From positions 62,001 to 126,000 of the forward strand of contig NZ_JAMJWC010000004.1 of NCBI RefSeq assembly GCF_023554555.1: a stretch of DNA of 64,000 nt. The letters run 5' to 3'. Positions 28,577 to 37,104 of the stretch are shown in pieces. Made by a program: the position numbers and the translations under genes. How positions within the stretch are numbered: the stretch's first letter is position 1; each line of letters begins with the position of its first letter. The notes under the pieces were generated by a model. The model saw only the letters and a program-made list of their open reading frames with translations, was not told the origin of the DNA and did no database searches. This stretch comes from Sphingobacterium sp. lm-10. Lineage in GTDB: Bacteria > Bacteroidota > Bacteroidia > Sphingobacteriales > Sphingobacteriaceae.

Positions 28577-30184
28577 CTAATAACCTACTCCAGTACGTCT
28601 TGGCTGGCGAATCGTTGGCCAAGGGTTTGGCTGCCCGTTACGTCCTGCAGGCATCACACGTTGCTCACGGTCGACCAATTCGGGCTCTTCAGAGGCCTTA
28701 TAAGCCATGGTGGCCGTCAGAATAACATTGCTCCTCAAATCATCGAACACCAATTTATCATAGGTATCGAGATTGGTATGCCAGGTAATGCTAAAATACC
28801 CCCAAGATAGAGAACTCAGCATAAAAGCCGGAATGCCAGCCGCCACAAAGGAGGCATGATCTGAGCCGCCCCCGCCCGGATTTCCAGGAAAGGTAGTTTT
28901 AATTTCTTTAGTAATATTACTCGGCACGGCAGATAACCAACGGCCTAGATAGTCATAAGAGTGCACGAAACCCGATCCGTCGATATTAACCACACGCCCG
29001 GTACCATTATCTAAATTAAATACCGCTTGTGTTTTTTCTACGATATCTGGATTATCAATAACGAATGCGCGAGAACCATTCAAGCCCTGCTCTTCGCTAC
29101 CCCATAATCCGATCAAAATGGTACGCTTCGGATTCGGCAAAATCTTCTTCAGCACACGGGCGACTTCCATCATGGTGACCGTACCTGTACCGTTATCAGT
29201 CGCGCCAGAACCTCCCTCCCAGGAGTCCAAATGCGCCGATAGGATCACATATTCATCTGGAAATTCTGTCCCTTTGATTTCCGCAATGGTATTGAAAGAT
29301 GGTACTACGCCCAAAGACTTCGAAGCGGTTTCGACCTGAATTCTTGGTTTATGTCCGCGCTCGGCCAGTCGATGTAGAATACCGTAGTCTTCTAAGGAGA
29401 TATCGAGTGAAGGTACCATTTTAGAACGTGCACCAAAGATTTTGTTAGCCCCAAATTCCCAGGACCAGTAGCTTGTAAGAATACCTACTGCACCCGCCTC
29501 TTCTAGAATCGACGGTAAGGAGTTCGCAGAAAAACCAGTTTTGGCTACATTCGCATTCCAAATCGTCGTTAAAGAATCGCGTTGAGATTTCATTTTTGCG
29601 ATGGACTCTGGTGTTCCATATTCTGTCCAGTTATAATCCGGGCGGCCGGTGGGCTGCGGTTGTGAAATCATCACATATTTACCTTTTACTTGTGGCAACC
29701 ATTTCCGGAAATCCAACGAATCTTTCCACTGAGGCATGGTGATTACCTCTGCCTCTACCGCTTTGCCGTTCGTACTTGGGCTCCAAGCTAATTGTGTTCC
29801 GGCCAAAGTTTTGACACGAGGATGCACCATATCAATATGTGAAATGCCACGTTCCCAACCATGCCATTCGCCAAATTGTTGTTTTTCGGCCTTAATTCCC
29901 CAGCTTTGAAATTTCTCGACAGTCCAATCATTTGCCTTAGTCATCTGTGGCGTACCCACCAAACGGGGGCCAACGACATCCAGTAATTCGAAAGCCAAAT
30001 CCTCCAACTGAGAATTATTATTAGCTTCGTTTACAATTTGTTGGATAATTGGATCTGTAATTGGCATTTCTGCTTGTGCACGACCGCGCTGTGCGTGTCC
30101 AACAGAAATACCTGTCAGCCATATCGCGCCAACTAGCAAGCGTGCGCCATTGTTTTTAAGTTTTGACCTCAAGGGGCTTTTCAT
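28577..30184 (-). CDS. M28 family zinc aminopeptidase, exported
   Basis: The 535-residue product (ATG at 30184) begins MKSPLRSKLKNNGARLLVG and ends its signal peptide at VGHAQ. The longer frame from 30232 is rejected because that start lies inside the pgi terminator hairpin. M28 zinc ligands are visible: HLDSWE (His), GATDNGTG (Asp), SEEQGLNGS (Glu), the Asp of VFNLDNGTG, and TWHTNLDTYDK (His). A PA-like insertion lies between about residues 150 and 270. It should release N-terminal amino acids or dipeptides in the periplasm. It is a single gene, closed by the terminator at 28507. Confidence 0.92.
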   Translation of the reverse strand: MKSPLRSKLKNNGARLLVGAIWLTGISVGHAQRGRAQAEMPITDPIIQQIVNEANNNSQLEDLAFELLDVVGPRLVGTPQMTKANDWTVEKFQSWGIKAEKQQFGEWHGWERGISHIDMVHPRVKTLAGTQLAWSPSTNGKAVEAEVITMPQWKDSLDFRKWLPQVKGKYVMISQPQPTGRPDYNWTEYGTPESIAKMKSQRDSLTTIWNANVAKTGFSANSLPSILEEAGAVGILTSYWSWEFGANKIFGARSKMVPSLDISLEDYGILHRLAERGHKPRIQVETASKSLGVVPSFNTIAEIKGTEFPDEYVILSAHLDSWEGGSGATDNGTGTVTMMEVARVLKKILPNPKRTILIGLWGSEEQGLNGSRAFVIDNPDIVEKTQAVFNLDNGTGRVVNIDGSGFVHSYDYLGRWLSAVPSNITKEIKTTFPGNPGGGGSDHASFVAAGIPAFMLSSLSWGYFSITWHTNLDTYDKLVFDDLRSNVILTATMAYKASEEPELVDREQRVMPAGRNGQPNPWPTIRQPRRTGVGY

Positions 30185-30209
30185 AATGGTAATGTTAAAG
30201 GTTAAAAGC

Positions 30210-30241
30210 AGCGAACTCATGATTTTCGTCATGAGTTCGCT
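30210..30241 (-). terminator. Terminator of pgi
   Basis: 13-bp stem AGCGAACTCATGA / TCATGAGTTCGCT with a 6-base loop, followed on the minus strand by GCTTTT. It separates pgi from the M28 peptidase gene. Confidence 0.7.
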
Positions 30242-30305
30242 CTAAAAGTCGGAAATAGCGACCACAATAAGAACATTGTGTCTTTATTTTTACAATAATT
30301 CTGTC

Positions 30306-31952
30306 TTAGCGCCACTTTTTATACTGATTAATCAGGCCATTTGTAGAACTATCGTGTGAAGTGATGTTATCTTCACTGTTTAACTCCGGTAATATCTGAT
30401 TTGCCAGTTGTTTACCCAATTCTACCCCCCATTGATCGAAAGAGAATATATTCCATATAACACCTTGCACAAAAATTTTATGCTCGTAGAGCGCAATTAG
30501 GGCTCCCAAAGTATGCGGTGTAATTTTCTTGATCAAGAATGAATTACTCGGTCGGTTTCCTTCAAACACTTTGAAAGCCTTCAACTTCTCTATATCTTCT
30601 GCGGACTTTCCTGCCTTCTGCAATTCTGCCACCACCACATCTTCTTCCTTGCCATTCATCAACGCTTCGGTTTGAGCGAAAAAGTTGGACAACAGTAGCG
30701 TATGGTGATTACCAATCGGGTTGTGCGATATAGCGGGTGCGATAAAATCACAAGGAATTAATTTCGTTCCCTGATGAATGAGCTGATAGAACGCATGCTG
30801 CCCATTGGTGCCTGGTTCTCCCCAGATAATAGGGCCGGTTTCATACTCCACACGCGCGCCATTGCGATCCACATATTTCCCGTTACTTTCCATATCACCT
30901 TGTTGAAAGTAAGCAGCAAAGCGATGTAGATATTGATCGTAAGGCAGGATAGCATGGCTCTCCGATTGGAAGAAATTATTATACCACACACCTAGCAAGG
31001 CTAAGATTACAGGGATATTCTCTTCAAAATCTACTTTCTGAAAATGAACATCTGTCTCGTGTGCTCCAGCCAATAGTTCTTCGAAATGATCAAAACCGAT
31101 GCTTAATGCAATGGATAATCCGATAGCAGACCATAGAGAGTAACGTCCACCAACCCAGTCCCAAAAGGCAAACATATTGTCGGTATCGATACCAAATTCT
31201 GCTACGGCAGATGCATTCGTGCTCAATGCCGCAAAGTGCTTCGCTACGTCTGCCTGTGACGCTCCTGCTGCCAAAAACCATTCTTTGGCAGAATTAGCGT
31301 TCGCCATCGTTTCTTGCGTCGTGAATGTCTTGGAAGCGATCAGAAATAAGGTCGTTTCTGGATCTACTTTTTTCAGCACCTCTGCGATGTGCGTGCCATC
31401 AACATTAGATACAAAATGGGAGTTGATCTGCGTTTTGTAGGACTTGAGCGCTTCGGTAACCATTACTGGTCCTAGGTCAGAACCGCCAATACCAATATTA
31501 ACGACATCGGTAATCTCCTTACCCGTAAACCCTTTCCAACTGCCAGAATGTATTTGCTCGCAAAAAGCTTTCATCTGTTCTAAAACAGCGTTCACCTGTG
31601 GCATCACATCTTTTCCGTCTACCAGCACCGGACTATTACTGCGATTGCGCAATGCTGTATGCAGTACCGGCCGACCCTCTGTCTCGTTAATAGTTTCGCC
31701 AGAAAACATCGCCTTGATAGCTTCCTCCAATTTACACTCCCGAGCTAGCTGAATCAGTAGCGCTTTCGTCTCATCGTTGATCCGGTTTTTAGAATAATCT
31801 AACAAGATATCTCCAAAATAGATGGAGAACTTACCGAAGCGATCTGCATCTTGCGTGAAAAGGTCTTTAATAGTATGTTTATTAATATCTATAAAGTGGT
31901 CTACAAGATATTTGTACGCAGTGGTGGTTGTAAAATCAATTTTAGGTAGCAT
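30306..31952 (-). CDS. pgi: Glucose-6-phosphate isomerase
   Basis: The 548-residue enzyme interconverts glucose 6-phosphate and fructose 6-phosphate in glycolysis and gluconeogenesis. Signatures are [27 protein letters not shown], the strongly conserved [18 protein letters not shown] (Arg-x-x-Ser-x-x-Ser), and [18 protein letters not shown] with the catalytic Glu/His region. [17 protein letters not shown] marks the C-terminus. Length is typical of the bacterial long form. It has its own -7 element at 31976 and its own terminator. Confidence 0.97.
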   Translation of the reverse strand: MLPKIDFTTTTAYKYLVDHFIDINKHTIKDLFTQDADRFGKFSIYFGDILLDYSKNRINDETKALLIQLARECKLEEAIKAMFSGETINETEGRPVLHTALRNRSNSPVLVDGKDVMPQVNAVLEQMKAFCEQIHSGSWKGFTGKEITDVVNIGIGGSDLGPVMVTEALKSYKTQINSHFVSNVDGTHIAEVLKKVDPETTLFLIASKTFTTQETMANANSAKEWFLAAGASQADVAKHFAALSTNASAVAEFGIDTDNMFAFWDWVGGRYSLWSAIGLSIALSIGFDHFEELLAGAHETDVHFQKVDFEENIPVILALLGVWYNNFFQSESHAILPYDQYLHRFAAYFQQGDMESNGKYVDRNGARVEYETGPIIWGEPGTNGQHAFYQLIHQGTKLIPCDFIAPAISHNPIGNHHTLLLSNFFAQTEALMNGKEEDVVVAELQKAGKSAEDIEKLKAFKVFEGNRPSNSFLIKKITPHTLGALIALYEHKIFVQGVIWNIFSFDQWGVELGKQLANQILPELNSEDNITSHDSSTNGLINQYKKWR

Positions 31953-31975
31953 AAACTTTATTCTTTTATTATAGC

Positions 31976-31983
31976 CAAACTTA
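31976..31983 (-). promoter_or_regulatory. -7 promoter element of pgi
   Basis: On the minus strand TAAGTTTG matches TAnnTTTG, 23 bases upstream of the pgi start. Confidence 0.55.
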
Positions 31984-32097
31984 CGTAAAAATGGGCAATT
32001 ATTGGTGGGTTTTGGTATTGCTCCAACCCTTTGGTCTTACTTCTTTTGATTTTCGTACCTAAATGAACATCTTTGTACTCTTGTAAAACGCAAAAGC

Positions 32098-33181
32098 ATG
32101 ACAAAAGAACAAATTCAAGACTTGAGGGATCGTGTTACGTCCCTAAGGAGGCATCTTTGACATTGATGTCCGAAAAAAATCAGTAGAAGAAGAGACCGAG
32201 ATTACGCTACGCCCAGATTTCTGGGATGATAGTAAGGCTGCCGAAAGGGTACTCTTGTCTATTAAGAATACCAAGGTATGGACGGATCAGTTTGATGAAA
32301 TGTCTGCTGCAGTAGATGATACAGCAGTAATGTATGATTTTTTCCAGAGTGGTGATGCGACGGATCAAGAGCTTGATGAGCAATATCAAATTGCCTTGGA
32401 GAATGTCGAAGAGCTGGAATTCAAAAATATGCTAAGCGCCGAGGAAGATCAGCTGGATGCGATCTTGCAGATTACAGCGGGTGCCGGTGGTACCGAAAGC
32501 TGCGATTGGGCAGCGATGTTGATGCGTATGTACATTATGTGGGGTGAGAAACATGGCTGCAAAGTCACGGAGCAAGATTATCAGGCCGGCGATGTCGCCG
32601 GTATTAAATCGGTCACCTTACAATTTTCCGGCAACTTCTCGTATGGCTATTTGAAAGGAGAAAATGGCGTGCATCGTCTGGTACGGATCTCTCCGTTTGA
32701 TTCCAATGCAAAGCGACATACGTCTTTTGCTTCTGTTTATGTGTATCCATTAGTGGATGATAATATCGAAATCGACGTCAAAGATTCAGAAATCGAATGG
32801 GATACTTTCCGGGCCGGTGGTGCTGGAGGACAAAACGTGAACAAGGTAGAAACAGCTGTGCGATTGCATCATAAGCCGACAGGTATTATTATCAAAAACC
32901 AGGAAACACGCTCTCAATTACAGAATAAAGAAAATGCCCTTCGATTGCTAAAATCTCAATTATACGAAATTGAAATGCGCAAACGCGAGGAAGCTACTGC
33001 TGTGATAGAAGGTTCGAAAAAGAAAATAGAATGGGGATCGCAAATTCGAAATTATGTGCTTCACCCCTACAAGCTAATTAAAGACCTCCGAACCAACAAG
33101 GAAACATCCAATACGCAGGCCGTGTTAGATGGTGAGCTGGATGAATTCCTGAAAGCGTATTTAATGGAGTTTGGAGGATAA
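32098..33181 (+). CDS. prfB: Peptide chain release factor 2, expressed by programmed +1 frameshift
   Basis: The gene begins at ATG 32098 in one frame ([20 protein letters not shown]), reaches an in-frame TGA at 32158, and continues in the +1 frame from GAC 32159, giving about 360 residues. The downstream frame carries the RF2 codon-recognition motif SPF at about 198-200 (VRISPFDSN) and GGQ at about 243-245 ([12 protein letters not shown]). RF2 reads UAA and UGA, so low RF2 favours the frameshift and autoregulates its level. The shift site is at 32146-32161. The preceding gap holds a near-consensus -7 TACTCTTG at 32076. Nearest relatives have about 365 residues. Confidence 0.97.
32146..32161 (+). 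promoter_or_regulatory. prfB: prfB programmed +1 ribosomal frameshift site
   Basis: AGGAGGCATCTTTGAC: an SD-like AGGAGG, three bases, the slippery codon CTT, and the in-frame stop TGA followed by C. This is the same arrangement as in Escherichia coli prfB (AGGGGGTATCTTTGAC). The reading frame before and after agrees only if one T (32158) is skipped. Confidence 0.93.
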
Positions 33182-33200
33182 GATCCAAAAAATAAGTTTA

Positions 33201-33236
33201 AGAGAGGTCTATACTTATGCATAGACCTCTCTTTTT
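33201..33236 (+). terminator. Terminator of prfB
   Basis: 12-bp stem AGAGAGGTCTAT / ATAGACCTCTCT with an 8-base loop and four Ts. Confidence 0.85.
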
Positions 33237-33270
33237 GATGTTGAAGAGCAAACCTGCTGATTTATGGAAA

Positions 33271-33655
33271 TCACGTGTACTTTATTTGCTCGAAAAACTC
33301 TGTTTTTGTGTGATACCCAACCCCTCCACAAAGACAGAAATGATATTCAACCTCACCCTGAAGAATATCCGTGCAGCGCCCTAAGCTTAGGTTGTACTCC
33401 CAGCGCTTCCGCTACCGTCTAATTGATCAAACTGGCCAACGTGCTAAGGAACCAAATAAACCTGTTTGCCCATTGGATGATCTTTCCTTCCTAAGGTTGG
33501 ATCTTTTTATTCATCACACTCAACAGCAATGATTTCCCAGCCCCGTTTTTGCCGACGAGGCCAACTTTTTCATGAGCAAGTAAGGTGAGGTCTATTCCGG
33601 ACAGCAGCGCGTTGCCGTCGGGCAATGTGTAGGAGATATTCTTTAATTTGAGCAT
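33271..33655 (-). pseudogene. Decayed 5' fragment of an ABC-F ATPase gene
   Basis: A minus-strand frame from ATG 33655 encodes 54 residues with an intact Walker A (MLKLKNISYTLPDGN..., KVGLVGKNGAGKSLLL), ending at TAG 33491. Beyond this stop homologous pieces continue across changing frames: EGKIIQ, then GKQVYLVP, a TAG where Gln is expected, HVGQFDQL, an extra G, TVAEALGVQPKLRALHG, another shift, and ILQGEVEYHF. Together they follow the linear order of an ABC-F ATPase N-terminal nucleotide-binding domain. Two stops and about three frameshifts in 300 bases leave no functional product, and the rest of the gene is missing. Confidence 0.85.
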
Positions 33656-34103
33656 AATTTATTTTTCATAGCTAAGGATTGTATGCCTCATTGCAGAGGA
33701 CATATTTTTCCAAGCAGAAACACGTTGTCAGGCTCTTTCTAGATATAATAACGTACCGCTGTTGCATGCCGTTTAAATTTACACCTCCTTCTGTATTCAC
33801 ATTATTAAGAATATATTAATTCTTCGAAAACCTACACAAGTGTCGATTTTTTTTAAATAATTTTATTCTACACTAATTAATTTAAAAAAATAGTCGCTGA
33901 TCTGTGAAAAAGTGGCGTGATTTTGATACCATATTTTGAGTAATGGCACTGATATTAAACTGTGCGGTTCCACTCACCCGGCTGGCCCAAGATTGAAAAA
34001 TAATCAGCTGGACATAATATTGAAACCTGTCAAACTTTACATGCACAGTTGAAGACTTTTTCGAATAAACAACGGATCTCTGTTCTTACCTAAAAATAAC
34101 ATT
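33656..34103. other. AT-rich intergenic region upstream of the dioxygenase operon
   Basis: 448 bases without a gene that I can see. It holds small inverted repeats, for example AAGAAT-N6-ATTCTT at 33807-33824. I find no exact TAnnTTTG box, so the promoter of the following operon is not identified. Confidence 0.5.
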
Positions 34104-34970
34104 ATGAAAAAAATTGTGGAAACACTGGAGTATGAAGGGGCTAAAAGTTTCGGGATTTCTCGTCGATTAAACAATATCGGCATTGAAATCAATGGCGTCG
34201 ATTTAAAGGAATTAAACGCAGATGAAATTCAATTTATCAAACAGCTATTGGCTCAGGAATCTCTGATTATTTTCCGAAATCAAGCATTGGACGATAAAGA
34301 TCTAGTAAGTTTTGCCGAAAAAGTTGGCAATGGCAAACTGGAACCGTCCGCAAGTAAAATTAACCACGGCAGGCAATATAAGGAAGTTGGTTATATCACT
34401 AACTTAAAAGATCAGGATGGAAATTATATAGGTTTTCATAATAACACAACCGATTTTTGGCATTCTGACCAAGAATTTCGTGAAAATCCGGCATCAATAG
34501 GTGTTTTATTTTGTCTCATCCCTCCTGAGATCGAGGGCCAGACGAGCTTCGTTAGTACGACTACCGATTTTTTTAGTCAGGAGTTTATAGAAATGATGCG
34601 ACCCCTTTTGAGTTCCAGATTACCTGCCACGTTTCATGATAATATCCTGCATCAAAAAATTGCGCATCCTGTTATATTGACAAACCCACTTACCCATAAA
34701 GCTTACGTATACGTCAGTGAAAACACCATCGATTTATTAGACTCCGATTTAAATGTACAGCCCCACAAGAAAGAGGAATTGTTAGAGGTGATATTACATC
34801 CTGACAATATCTATAAACACGATTGGAAGAGCGGTGACACGATATTATATGATAATACGCAACTCTTACATAGACGAGAATCCTATGGTGGGATTCGGTT
34901 TTTAAAAGCGTTAAAGATCTATCCAGATCCCGAATTTCACACAAAAATAACTGGCCGTGTGATTCTGTAA
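34104..34970 (+). CDS. TauD/TfdA-family Fe(II)/2-oxoglutarate dioxygenase
   Basis: The 288-residue protein has the facial triad His120-Ser-Asp122 in FWHSDQEF, with the distal histidine His256 in LLHRRESYGG and the 2-oxoglutarate-binding Arg265 in GGIRF. It opens with NNIGIEINGVDLKELNADEI and LIIFRNQALDD, which match TauD. HxD rather than HxG predicts hydroxylation (or a related oxidation), not halogenation. Substrate is unknown; TauD relatives act on taurine, small acids and free amino acids. It is the first of three same-strand genes, 45 bases before the next, and the region looks more AT-rich than its neighbours by eye. Confidence 0.88.
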   Translation: MKKIVETLEYEGAKSFGISRRLNNIGIEINGVDLKELNADEIQFIKQLLAQESLIIFRNQALDDKDLVSFAEKVGNGKLEPSASKINHGRQYKEVGYITNLKDQDGNYIGFHNNTTDFWHSDQEFRENPASIGVLFCLIPPEIEGQTSFVSTTTDFFSQEFIEMMRPLLSSRLPATFHDNILHQKIAHPVILTNPLTHKAYVYVSENTIDLLDSDLNVQPHKKEELLEVILHPDNIYKHDWKSGDTILYDNTQLLHRRESYGGIRFLKALKIYPDPEFHTKITGRVIL

Positions 34971-35015
34971 TTTAACATCTCTACATAAATTGTTTTATCA
35001 TTAACCATAAATCTT

Positions 35016-36023
35016 ATGTTGACCAGAGACATAGAACAATTAATGCTTCCCAAGCATCGTTCTGAACAAATCACTTCCCTGATTCAGGAAAGCAACGAAA
35101 CGTACATCCCTCAACGTGCTTTGAAAGCTCCCGACGGAATACCTATCCGGGTAGGCATGGCTGGCGGATTGCCAAACAATAGCATTACTAGCGACTTGGT
35201 ATCGGGTTGTCTGTCTGCTAAACAAGCCTGTTATGGAACGTGCTTTGCCGCCAAAGCATTCTGGGGGCAGGGTATAGATTTTGGTGTGCGCGTAGAAAAC
35301 ACATTAAATAAATCGCTTGTTGAGCAGGATATTGATAAATTGCCGACTACTCAAAGGTATATTCGAAATGGTTGGAATAGTGATCCGTCCTGGAATTGGG
35401 AAAAAGGCCTTGAGCTAACACGAATCGTCCGAGATAAAGGGTTATTAATGATTTTTATATCCAAAGCATTCCGTGCAATAGATGAGTCTTTAATGAAAGG
35501 CTTTGTCGAAAATAAAGCAGAAATGCGTATTTCGTTGAGCGGCTTGGACAATAATGCGCAATTGAAAAAAAGATTGGAATTTATTTTAAGCTATCGAGAT
35601 GCCGGAGGAGTGGCGATTCCTGTGATCATGTCTGCGTGTTACAATGATGAAGAAATGAATAAGCGACAAGAATTTCTGGTTGACTGGGTATTGAAAAATG
35701 ATTTTCCTGCGGCAGAAAACAGCCTTCGCTTTCCGATTGATGCTCCGGTAACTTCGTTGATTGACCTTCAAAAAACTCAATTTATAAAGGATTCAAATGA
35801 TGTATGGAGCGGCCGATTATTTTCAGATCGTTTGTTGTTTCCGACCACCACAAGTATGCCGGATGACTATGATGGATTGTCTTCGGGATATGCATCCCAG
35901 ATTGACAAAAGTCAATTAAAAGCACTTTTCGTGGATCCCGTTAAAACCCATGATCAGGTGATGTCTAATCCAGATGGTTTTGTTCCCCCTCAGAAAAGTG
36001 GAGTTCCAGAATATCGTACTTAA
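35016..36023 (+). CDS. Unknown protein with C-x6-C-x3-C motif, possible radical-SAM-like enzyme
   Basis: I do not recognise this 335-residue family. Near the N-terminus it has Cys65, Cys72 and Cys76 in SGCLSAKQACYGTCFAAK, spacing C-x6-C-x3-C, which could ligate an iron-sulfur cluster. Several strand-like segments follow (LLMIFISKAF, EMRISLSGLD, GVAIPVIMSACY), spaced as in a TIM-barrel. This resembles, in outline, phage Gp37/DUF5131-type radical-SAM-like proteins, where the motif is C-x6-C-x2-C. No signal peptide or membrane helix is visible. It lies between a 2-oxoglutarate dioxygenase and an exporter, with its stop followed by C and the exporter ATG (TAACATG). The enzymatic assignment is inference. 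Confidence 0.7.
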   Translation: MLTRDIEQLMLPKHRSEQITSLIQESNETYIPQRALKAPDGIPIRVGMAGGLPNNSITSDLVSGCLSAKQACYGTCFAAKAFWGQGIDFGVRVENTLNKSLVEQDIDKLPTTQRYIRNGWNSDPSWNWEKGLELTRIVRDKGLLMIFISKAFRAIDESLMKGFVENKAEMRISLSGLDNNAQLKKRLEFILSYRDAGGVAIPVIMSACYNDEEMNKRQEFLVDWVLKNDFPAAENSLRFPIDAPVTSLIDLQKTQFIKDSNDVWSGRLFSDRLLFPTTTSMPDDYDGLSSGYASQIDKSQLKALFVDPVKTHDQVMSNPDGFVPPQKSGVPEYRT

Positions 36024-36024
36024 C

Positions 36025-36930
36025 ATGGGGAATTCTTTTTCATTATGGCAAAAAATTAAACAAAACCAGACACTACATGGTGTTTTCTGGATGGCTGTGT
36101 CTTCGTTTTTATATGTTGCACAGGAGGCGATAGTAAAGATGTTGACCACAGAATTGAAACCGATTGACATCGTTTTTTTCAGAAATACGTTTGGCTTGGT
36201 ATTCATGTTACCCTTAGTTTTTAAACATGGTATCATGTCTTTAAGAGTGACGAACAAAAAGTTATTGATGCTAAGAGCGGTATTCGGCTTAGGAGCGATG
36301 CTTACCTATACCTATGCGCTAAAATATGAAACCTTTTTAACGGTCGGGACAATCAGCTTATTGGTGCCTGTTTTGGCAGCGATATTGGTTCCCCTATTTT
36401 TACCGGAACGGAGCAACCTGTTAAGCTCTATCGCCCTTGTTGTTGCTTTCATAGGAGCAACTTTAGTCGTTCAATCGCAAGGACAAGGCGCCGTATTTAA
36501 TTGGAGTTATGGAACATTGTTTGCTTTTGCCTCTGTTGCTTTTAACGCTGGAATTTTTGTTATTATCAAATTATTAACCAAAACAGAGTCGAATATATCG
36601 ATTTCCGTCTGGTTGTGTCTGACTCAGCTGGTAATAGCCTTTCCGTTCGTACTCTCTGATTGGAAATGGTTAGATTGGCCGACCTTAGGTTTGCTTGCTG
36701 TTATCGGTAGTCTTACGGCTCTGGCACAAATGGCCTTTGCACAAGCTTTAAGGTCCGATCAAATTCAATCTGTTATACCTTCTTCCTTTTTCCGCTTGGT
36801 ATGGATCTTATTAATAGGCGTGTTCTTTTTTAAGGAGAGTTTCTATCTTCTTTCCATGTTTGGTGCTGTTTTAATTTTGATAGCAAACTTGTCTATTGTA
36901 TTTCGCAGTTCTAAGCAGACGAGTCATTAA
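36025..36930 (+). CDS. DMT-superfamily permease (two EamA domains)
   Basis: The 301-residue protein has ten hydrophobic helices arranged as two EamA repeats (about 14-145 and 155-295), with WMAVSSFLYVAQEAIVK at the start and the inter-repeat linker LVVQSQGQGAVFNWSYG. EamA proteins commonly export amino acids or related metabolites. The ATG at 36025 is one base after the stop of the preceding gene. A longer frame from 35974 would overlap it and is not needed. Coupled translation with the unknown protein suggests that it exports the product of the upstream enzymes. Confidence 0.87.
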   Translation: MGNSFSLWQKIKQNQTLHGVFWMAVSSFLYVAQEAIVKMLTTELKPIDIVFFRNTFGLVFMLPLVFKHGIMSLRVTNKKLLMLRAVFGLGAMLTYTYALKYETFLTVGTISLLVPVLAAILVPLFLPERSNLLSSIALVVAFIGATLVVQSQGQGAVFNWSYGTLFAFASVAFNAGIFVIIKLLTKTESNISISVWLCLTQLVIAFPFVLSDWKWLDWPTLGLLAVIGSLTALAQMAFAQALRSDQIQSVIPSSFFRLVWILLIGVFFFKESFYLLSMFGAVLILIANLSIVFRSSKQTSH

Positions 36931-37032
36931 GCAGGCATTTGTATAACCTATTTCAGCATAAGTAACTCAGTTTATAAACACCGATCAAGACCAAGCTATC
37001 TTTTGAAAGTAAGAATACGGATTACACACAAC

Positions 37033-37089
37033 AATTATTGTCAAAAACCCTCTGTATGATTATTATACAGAGGGTTTTTGACAATAATT
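37033..37089. terminator. Bidirectional terminator, 25-bp perfect stem
   Basis: Inverted repeat 37033-37057 / 37065-37089 with a 7-base loop; the arm contains TCAAAAACCCTCTGTAT. It closes both the dioxygenase operon and the convergent fad operon. Confidence 0.88.
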
Positions 37090-37104
37090 AAAAGGTTGCT
37101 TAAA

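Noticed and set aside
32255..33181. prfB as a 308-residue protein starting at 32255
   Set aside because: It would lack the N-terminal domain; the frameshift site upstream restores a normal RF2 length.
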